From NCBI GenBank assembly GCA_916048095.2, contig OU696578.1:9801045-9865044 (forward strand): 64,000 nucleotides of DNA. Direction: 5' to 3'. The position numbers were made by a program, and so were the translations under genes. Below the pieces are notes generated by a model. That model worked only from the letters and a program-made list of their open reading frames with translations. It made no database searches and had not been told where the DNA came from. This document shows, piece after piece, positions 55,865 through 64,000 of the stretch. Origin of the DNA: Sacculina carcini (taxonomy: Eukaryota > Arthropoda > Thecostraca > Sacculinidae). Position 1 is the stretch's first letter. Each line of letters starts with the position of its first letter.

Positions 55865-58361
55865 AAAACTTAGGGTACACTTAGGTAACACTTAGGGTAC
55901 ACTTAGGTAACACTTAGGGCACACTTAGGTAACACTTAGGGCACACTGAGGTAACACTTAGGGCACACTTAGGTAACACTTAGGTAACACTTGGGTAACA
56001 CTTAGGTAACACTTAGGTAACATTTAGGTAACACTTAGGGTACACTTAGGTAACACTTAGGGCACACTTAGGTAACACTTAGGTAACACTTAGGGTACAC
56101 TTAGGTAACACTTAGGGCACACTTATGTAACACTTAGGGCAAACTTAGGTAACACTTAGGGCACACTTAGGTATCACTTAGGTAACACTTAGGGCACACT
56201 TAGGTATCACTTAGGGCACACTTAGGTAACACTTAGGGCACACTTAGGTAACACTTAGGTAACACTTAGGTAACACTTAGGTAACACTTAGGGTACACTT
56301 AGGTAACACTTAGGGCACACTTAGGTAACACTTAGGTAACACTTAGGGTACACTTAGGTAACACTTAGGGCACACGTAGGTAACACTTAGGGCACACGTA
56401 GGTAACACTTAGGGCACACTTAGGTAACACTTAGGGCACACTTAGGTAACACTTAGGTAACACTTAGGGCACACTTAGGTAACACTTAGGGCACACTTAG
56501 GTAACACTTAGGGCACACTTAGGTAACACTTAGGGCACACTTAGGTAACACTTAGGGCACACTTAGGTAACACTTAGGTAACACTTAGGGCACACTTAGG
56601 TAACACTTAGGGCACACTTAGGGCACACTTAGGTAACACTTAGGGCACACTGAGGTAACACTTAGGGCACACTTAGGTAACACTTAGGGCACACTTAGGT
56701 AACACTTAGGTAACACTTAGGGCACACTTAGGTAACACTTAGGGCACACGTAGGTAACACTTAGGGCACACTTAGGTAACACTTAGGGCACACTTAGGTA
56801 ACACTTAGGTAACACTTAGGTAACACTTAGGGCACACTTAGGTAACACTTAGGGCACACTTAGGTAACACTTAGGGCACACTTAGGTAACACTTAGGGCA
56901 CACTTAGGTAACACTTAGGGCACACTTAGGTAACACTTAGGTAACACTTAGGGCACACTTAGGTAACACTTAGGGCACACTTAGGGCACACTTAGGTAAC
57001 ACTTAGGGCACACTGAGGTAACACTTAGGGCACACTTAGGTAACACTTAGGGCACACTTAGGTAACACTTAGGTAACACTTAGGGCACACTTAGGTAACA
57101 CTTAGGGCACACTTAGGGCACACTTAGGTAACACTTAGGGCACACTGAGGTAACACTTAGGGCACACTTAGGTAACACTTAGGGCACACTTAGGTAACAC
57201 TTAGGGCAAACTTAGGTAACACTTAGGGCACACTTAGGTATCACTTAGGTAACACTTAGGGCACACTTAGGTAACACTTAGGGCACACTTAGGTAACACT
57301 TAGGGCACACTTAGGTAACACTTAGGGCACACTTAGGTAACACTTAGGGCACACTTAGGTAACACTTAGGGCACACTTAGGTAACACTTAGGGCACACTT
57401 AGGTAACACTTAGGGCACACTTAGGTAACACTTAGGTAACACTTAGGGCACACTTAGGTAACACTTAGGGCACACTTAGGTAACACTTGGGTAACACTTA
57501 GGTAACACTTAGGGTACACTTAGGTAACACTTGGGTAACACTTAGGTAACACTTAGGTAACACTTAGGTAACACTTAGGGTACACTTAGGTAACACTTAG
57601 GGCACACTTAGGTAACACTTAGGTAACACTTAGGGTACACTTAGGTAACACTTAGGGCACACTTAGGTAACACTTAGGGCACACGTAGGTAACACTTAGG
57701 GCACACGTAGGTAACACTTAGGGCACACTTAGGTAACACTTAGGGCACACTTAGGTAACACTTAGGTAACACTTAGGGCACACTTAGGTAACACTTAGGG
57801 CACACTTAGGTAACACTTAGGGCACACTTAGGTAACACTTAGGTAACACTTAGGGCACACTTAGGTAACACTTAGGGCACACTTAGGTAACACTTAGGGC
57901 ACACGTAGGTAACACTTAGGGCACACTTAGGTAACACTTAGGGCACACTTAGGTAACACTTAGGTAACACTTAGGGCACACTTAGGTAACACTTAGGGCA
58001 CACTTAGGTAACACTTAGGGCACACTTAGGTAACACTTAGGGCACACTTAGGTAACTCTTAGGGCACACTTAGGTAACACTTAGGGCACACTTAGGTAAC
58101 ACTTAGGTAACACTTAGGGCACACTTAGGTAACACTTAGGTAACACTTAGGGCACACTTAGGTAACACTTAGGTAACACTTAGGGCACACTTAGGTAACA
58201 CTTAGGTAACACTTAGGTAACACTTAGGTAACACTTAGGTAACACTTAGGTAACACTTAGGTAACACTTAGGTAACACTTAGGTAACACTTAGGGTACAC
58301 TTAGGTAACACTTAGGTAACACTTAGGTAACACTTAGGTAACACTTAGGTAACACTTAGGT
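55865..58361. repeat. 2497-bp HOR-2 unit, left copy
   Basis: From one ACTTAGGTAAA to the next this unit is exactly 227 monomers. The unit 58901-61397 has the same length and the same sequence of landmarks, with ATTTAGG early and TATGTAAC/GGGCAA/GGTATC next. The B-B plus CTGAGG groups and the TTGGGTAAC/GGGTAC series come late in both. Confidence 0.85.
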
Positions 58362-58900
58362 AAAACTTAGGGTACACTTAGGTAACACTTAGGGTACACT
58401 TAGGTAACACTTAGGGCACACTTAGGTAACACTTAGGGCACACGTAGGTAACACTTAGGGCACACTTAGGTAACACTTAGGGCACACTTAGGTAACACTT
58501 AGGTAACACTTAGGGCACACTTAGGTAACACTTAGGGCACACTTAGGTAACACTTAGGGCACACTTAGGTAACACTTAGGGCACACTTAGGTAACTCTTA
58601 GGGCACACTTAGGTAACACTTAGGGCACACTTAGGTAACACTTAGGTAACACTTAGGGCACACTTAGGTAACACTTAGGTAACACTTAGGGCACACTTAG
58701 GTAACACTTAGGTAACACTTAGGGCACACTTAGGTAACACTTAGGTAACACTTAGGTAACACTTAGGTAACACTTAGGTAACACTTAGGTAACACTTAGG
58801 TAACACTTAGGTAACACTTAGGTAACACTTAGGGTACACTTAGGTAACACTTAGGTAACACTTAGGTAACACTTAGGTAACACTTAGGTAACACTTAGGT
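58362..58900. repeat. Short 539-bp HOR-2 unit
   Basis: Two complete TCTTAGG-to-GGTAAA modules (58057-58362 and 58596-58901) lie only 539 bp apart, or 49 monomers. The ATTTAGG, TATGTAAC and CTGAGG parts found in neighbouring units are absent between them. This is an internal deletion of a 2497-bp-type unit or a small duplication of the module. Confidence 0.85.
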
Positions 58901-61397
58901 AAAACTTAGGGTACACTTAGGTAACACTTAGGGTACACTTAGGTAACACTTAGGGCACACTTAGGTAACACTTAGGGCACACTTAGGTAACACTTAGGGC
59001 ACACTTAGGTAACACTTAGGTAACACTTGGGTAACACTTAGGTAACACTTAGGTAACATTTAGGTAACACTTAGGGTACACTTAGGTAACACTTAGGGCA
59101 CACTTAGGTAACACTTAGGTAACACTTAGGGTACACTTAGGTAACACTTAGGGCACACTTATGTAACACTTAGGGCAAACTTAGGTAACACTTAGGGCAC
59201 ACTTAGGTATCACTTAGGTAACACTTAGGGCACACTTAGGTATCACTTAGGGCACACTTAGGTAACACTTAGGGCACACTTAGGTAACACTTAGGTAACA
59301 CTTAGGTAACACTTAGGTAACACTTAGGGTACACTTAGGTAACACTTAGGGCACACTTAGGTAACACTTAGGTAACACTTAGGGTACACTTAGGTAACAC
59401 TTAGGGCACACGTAGGTAACACTTAGGGCACACGTAGGTAACACTTAGGGCACACTTAGGTAACACTTAGGGCACACTTAGGTAACACTTAGGTAACACT
59501 TAGGGCACACTTAGGTAACACTTAGGGCACACTTAGGTAACACTTAGGGCACACTTAGGTAACACTTAGGGCACACTTAGGTAACACTTAGGGCACACTT
59601 AGGTAACACTTAGGTAACACTTAGGGCACACTTAGGTAACACTTAGGGCACACTTAGGGCACACTTAGGTAACACTTAGGGCACACTGAGGTAACACTTA
59701 GGGCACACTTAGGTAACACTTAGGGCACACTTAGGTAACACTTAGGTAACACTTAGGGCACACTTAGGTAACACTTAGGGCACACGTAGGTAACACTTAG
59801 GGCACACTTAGGTAACACTTAGGGCACACTTAGGTAACACTTAGGTAACACTTAGGTAACACTTAGGGCACACTTAGGTAACACTTAGGGCACACTTAGG
59901 TAACACTTAGGGCACACTTAGGTAACACTTAGGGCACACTTAGGTAACACTTAGGGCACACTTAGGTAACACTTAGGTAACACTTAGGGCACACTTAGGT
60001 AACACTTAGGGCACACTTAGGGCACACTTAGGTAACACTTAGGGCACACTGAGGTAACACTTAGGGCACACTTAGGTAACACTTAGGGCACACTTAGGTA
60101 ACACTTAGGTAACACTTAGGGCACACTTAGGTAACACTTAGGGCACACTTAGGGCACACTTAGGTAACACTTAGGGCACACTGAGGTAACACTTAGGGCA
60201 CACTTAGGTAACACTTAGGGCACACTTAGGTAACACTTAGGGCAAACTTAGGTAACACTTAGGGCACACTTAGGTATCACTTAGGTAACACTTAGGGCAC
60301 ACTTAGGTAACACTTAGGGCACACTTAGGTAACACTTAGGGCACACTTAGGTAACACTTAGGGCACACTTAGGTAACACTTAGGGCACACTTAGGTAACA
60401 CTTAGGGCACACTTAGGTAACACTTAGGGCACACTTAGGTAACACTTAGGGCACACTTAGGTAACACTTAGGTAACACTTAGGGCACACTTAGGTAACAC
60501 TTAGGGCACACTTAGGTAACACTTGGGTAACACTTAGGTAACACTTAGGGTACACTTAGGTAACACTTGGGTAACACTTAGGTAACACTTAGGTAACACT
60601 TAGGTAACACTTAGGGTACACTTAGGTAACACTTAGGGCACACTTAGGTAACACTTAGGTAACACTTAGGGTACACTTAGGTAACACTTAGGGCACACTT
60701 AGGTAACACTTAGGGCACACGTAGGTAACACTTAGGGCACACGTAGGTAACACTTAGGGCACACTTAGGTAACACTTAGGGCACACTTAGGTAACACTTA
60801 GGTAACACTTAGGGCACACTTAGGTAACACTTAGGGCACACTTAGGTAACACTTAGGGCACACTTAGGTAACACTTAGGTAACACTTAGGGCACACTTAG
60901 GTAACACTTAGGGCACACTTAGGTAACACTTAGGGCACACGTAGGTAACACTTAGGGCACACTTAGGTAACACTTAGGGCACACTTAGGTAACACTTAGG
61001 TAACACTTAGGGCACACTTAGGTAACACTTAGGGCACACTTAGGTAACACTTAGGGCACACTTAGGTAACACTTAGGGCACACTTAGGTAACTCTTAGGG
61101 CACACTTAGGTAACACTTAGGGCACACTTAGGTAACACTTAGGTAACACTTAGGGCACACTTAGGTAACACTTAGGTAACACTTAGGGCACACTTAGGTA
61201 ACACTTAGGTAACACTTAGGGCACACTTAGGTAACACTTAGGTAACACTTAGGTAACACTTAGGTAACACTTAGGTAACACTTAGGTAACACTTAGGTAA
61301 CACTTAGGTAACACTTAGGTAACACTTAGGGTACACTTAGGTAACACTTAGGTAACACTTAGGTAACACTTAGGTAACACTTAGGTAACACTTAGGT
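58901..61397. repeat. 2497-bp HOR-2 unit, right copy
   Basis: This unit matches 55865-58361 in length (227 monomers) and landmark order. The short 539-bp unit sits between them, so the 2497-bp and 539-bp units may together have formed one roughly 3.04-kb amplification block. Confidence 0.83.
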
Positions 61398-64000
61398 AAA
61401 ACTTAGGGTACACTTAGGTAACACTTAGGGTACACTTAGGTAACACTTAGGGCACACTTAGGTAACACTTAGGGCACACTGAGGTAACACTTAGGGCACA
61501 CTTAGGTAACACTTAGGTAACACTTGGGTAACACTTAGGTAACACTTAGGTAACATTTAGGTAACACTTAGGGTACACTTAGGTAACACTTAGGGCACAC
61601 TTAGGTAACACTTAGGTAACACTTAGGGTACACTTAGGTAACACTTAGGGCACACTTATGTAACACTTAGGGCAAACTTAGGTAACACTTAGGGCACACT
61701 TAGGTATCACTTAGGTAACACTTAGGGCACACTTAGGTATCACTTAGGGCACACTTAGGTAACACTTAGGGCACACTTAGGTAACACTTAGGTAACACTT
61801 AGGGTACACTTAGGTAACACTTAGGGCACACTTAGGTAACACTTAGGTAACACTTAGGGTACACTTAGGTAACACTTAGGGCACACGTAGGTAACACTTA
61901 GGGCACACGTAGGTAACACTTAGGGCACACTGAGGTAACACTTAGGGCACACTTAGGTAACACTTAGGGCACACTTAGGTAACACTTAGGGCAAACTTAG
62001 GTAACACTTAGGGCACACTTAGGTATCACTTAGGTAACACTTAGGGCACACTTAGGTAACACTTAGGGCACACTTAGGTAACACTTAGGGCACACTTAGG
62101 TAACACTTAGGGCACACTTAGGTAACACTTAGGGCACACTTAGGTAACACTTAGGGCACACTTAGGTAACACTTAGGGCACACTTAGGTAACACTTAGGG
62201 CACACTTAGGTAACACTTAGGTAACACTTAGGGCACACTTAGGTAACACTTAGGGCACACTTAGGTAACACTTGGGTAACACTTAGGTAACACTTAGGGT
62301 ACACTTAGGTAACACTTGGGTAACACTTAGGTAACACTTAGGTAACACTTAGGTAACACTTAGGGTACACTTAGGTAACACTTAGGGCACACTTAGGTAA
62401 CACTTAGGTAACACTTAGGGTACACTTAGGTAACACTTAGGGCACACTTAGGTAACACTTAGGGCACACGTAGGTAACACTTAGGGCACACGTAGGTAAC
62501 ACTTAGGGCACACTTAGGTAACACTTAGGGCACACTTAGGTAACACTTAGGTAACACTTAGGGCACACTTAGGTAACACTTAGGGCACACTTAGGTAACA
62601 CTTAGGGCACACTTAGGTAACACTTAGGTAACACTTAGGGCACACTTAGGTAACACTTAGGGCACACTTAGGTAACACTTAGGGCACACGTAGGTAACAC
62701 TTAGGGCACACTTAGGTAACACTTAGGGCACACTTAGGTAACACTTAGGTAACACTTAGGGCACACTTAGGTAACACTTAGGGCACACTTAGGTAACACT
62801 TAGGGCACACTTAGGTAACACTTAGGGCACACTTAGGTAACTCTTAGGGCACACTTAGGTAACACTTAGGGCACACTTAGGTAACACTTAGGTAACACTT
62901 AGGGCACACTTAGGTAACACTTAGGTAACACTTAGGGCACACTTAGGTAACACTTAGGTAACACTTAGGGCACACTTAGGTAACACTTAGGTAACACTTA
63001 GGTAACACTTAGGTAACACTTAGGTAACACTTAGGTAACACTTAGGTAACACTTAGGTAACACTTAGGTAACACTTAGGGTACACTTAGGTAACACTTAG
63101 GTAACACTTAGGTAACACTTAGGTAACACTTAGGTAACACTTAGGTAAAACTTAGGGTACACTTAGGTAACACTTAGGGTACACTTAGGTAACACTTAGG
63201 GCACACTTAGGTAACACTTAGGGCACACTGAGGTAACACTTAGGGCACACTTAGGTAACACTTGGGTAACACTTAGGTAACACTTAGGTAACATTTAGGT
63301 AACACTTAGGGTACACTTAGGTAACACTTAGGGCACACTTAGGTAACACTTAGGTAACACTTAGGGTACACTTAGGTAACACTTAGGGCACACTTATGTA
63401 ACACTTAGGGCAAACTTAGGTAACACTTAGGGCACACTTAGGTATCACTTAGGTAACACTTAGGGCACACTTAGGTATCACTTAGGGCACACTTAGGTAA
63501 CACTTAGGGCACACTTAGGTAACACTTAGGTAACACTTAGGTAACACTTAGGTAACACTTAGGGTACACTTAGGTAACACTTAGGGCACACTTAGGTAAC
63601 ACTTAGGTAACACTTAGGGTACACTTAGGTAACACTTAGGGCACACGTAGGTAACACTTAGGGCACACGTAGGTAACACTTAGGGCACACTTAGGTAACA
63701 CTTAGGGCACACTTAGGTAACACTTAGGTAACACTTAGGGCACACTTAGGTAACACTTAGGGCACACTTAGGTAACACTTAGGGCACACTTAGGTAACAC
63801 TTAGGGCACACTTAGGTAACACTTAGGGCACACTTAGGTAACACTTAGGTAACACTTAGGGCACACTTAGGTAACACTTAGGGCACACTTAGGGCACACT
63901 TAGGTAACACTTAGGGCACACTGAGGTAACACTTAGGGCACACTTAGGTAACACTTAGGGCACACTTAGGTAACACTTAGGTAACACTTAGGGCACACTT

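Larger units (their letters stand above)
1068..64000. repeat. 11-bp telomere-like satellite array, about 62.9 kb, running off the right edge
   Basis: The whole stretch is built from 11-bp monomers. The two main types are ACTTAGGTAAC (A) and ACTTAGGGCAC (B), mostly alternating to give a 22-bp dimer, with A-A and B-B doublets. Recurrent single-site variants are GGTATC, TATGTAAC, GGGCAA, GGGCAT, GGGTAC, GGTCAC, AGCTAAC, AATTAAC, AAGGCAC, TTGGGTAAC, CTGAGG, CGTAGG, CGTTGG, ATTTAGG and GGTAAA. All copies lie in the same orientation; no inverted block was seen. Each monomer has TTAGG and B has TTAGGG, like the arthropod and vertebrate telomere cores, but the 11-bp period is not a canonical telomere repeat known to me. 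TAG and TAA occur in every A monomer and the period is not a multiple of three, so all forward frames close quickly; TAA does the same on the minus strand. No gene, transposon or unique sequence interrupts it. Confidence 0.98.
51083..64000. repeat. HOR-2 domain, second block, to the window edge
   Basis: TCTTAGG landmarks lie at 51644, 53789, 55560, 58057, 58596, 61093 and 62842, and GGTAAA landmarks lie 305 bp after each (51949, 54094, 55865, 58362, 58901, 61398, 63147). Unit lengths are therefore 2145, 1771, 2497, 539, 2497 and 1749 bp, all exact multiples of 11 with no one-base remainder. No TTAATTAA or 12-bp monomer was found. One-off variants are rare (ACTAAGGGCAC near 54867). The array continues beyond base 64000. 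No gene is present. Confidence 0.9.

Noticed and set aside
1068..64000. Canonical telomere (TTAGGG or TTAGG)
   Set aside because: TTAGG occurs only as a core within 11-bp monomers; no run of pure 5- or 6-bp telomere repeats is seen, and the array has higher-order structure.
1068..64000. Iterons of a plasmid or phage replication origin
   Set aside because: Iterons number a few to a few dozen and sit beside a rep gene. Here thousands of copies run without any gene.
1068..64000. Repeat-protein gene encoded by the 11-bp array on either strand
   Set aside because: TAG and TAA in the forward monomers and TAA in the reverse monomers close every frame within a few dozen bases.
1068..64000. Splice donors (AG followed by GTAAC) in every A monomer
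   Set aside because: The match to a 5' splice site is real but arises from the monomer itself; there are no exons, so it has no supported meaning.
1068..64000. Inverted blocks or a turn-around of the 11-bp array
   Set aside because: I looked for the reverse form (GTTACCTAAGT) and saw none; isolated CCTAGG near 3922 and 5498 comes from an ACACCTAGG point variant.
1..64000. tRNA, rRNA or other structured RNA genes
   Set aside because: No sequence outside the two satellites exists in the window, and the 68-bp dyad alone does not support an RNA gene.

Overview
The window is entirely tandem-repeat (satellite) DNA. I see no protein-coding gene, rRNA, tRNA, transposon or CRISPR array. The long, hierarchically organised arrays point to a eukaryotic chromosome, probably from a long-read assembly, in a heterochromatic, subtelomeric or centromeric setting. 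I cannot name the clade. The short TTAGG/TTAGGG cores recall telomeric repeats, but the array itself is not a canonical telomere.

Layout: (1) 1-1070 is a degenerate 68-bp, CpG-rich satellite with fifteen full monomers and one truncated monomer. Each monomer carries a hairpin-capable inverted repeat around GACCGATTTCGGTC. (2) At 1068-1070 this satellite stops inside a monomer and passes into a second satellite through a shared TTA. (3) From there to base 64000 is about 62.9 kb, roughly 5,700 monomers, of an 11-bp repeat in one orientation. Two main monomer types occur: A = ACTTAGGTAAC and B = ACTTAGGGCAC, mostly alternating A-B with occasional A-A or B-B doublets.

The 11-bp array has an internal architecture written in point variants. 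Positions 1071-3017 are an irregular edge. Positions 3018-36878 are tandem copies of a higher-order repeat (HOR-1, basic unit about 1.94 kb or 176-177 monomers). Its landmark cassette has an ACGTTGG variant, a single 12-bp monomer 193 bp later, and a TTAATTAA palindrome 227 bp after that. Positions 36879-41751 and 51083-64000 are a second higher-order family (HOR-2). Its landmarks are a TCTTAGG variant, a pure run of nine A monomers, an ACTTAGGTAAA variant exactly 305 bp after TCTTAGG, and usually an ATTTAGG variant 157 bp later. Positions 41752-51082 are a composite in which HOR-1 and HOR-2 segments were amplified together in blocks of about 3.07 and 4.09 kb. Larger duplications are also visible, notably a 5.49-kb tandem duplication starting near 23178.

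Nothing here works as a gene set. The main content is evolutionary: a telomere-like 11-mer satellite whose period is held almost perfectly while point variants record nested rounds of amplification. All landmark positions were read by eye, so a few occurrences may have been missed.
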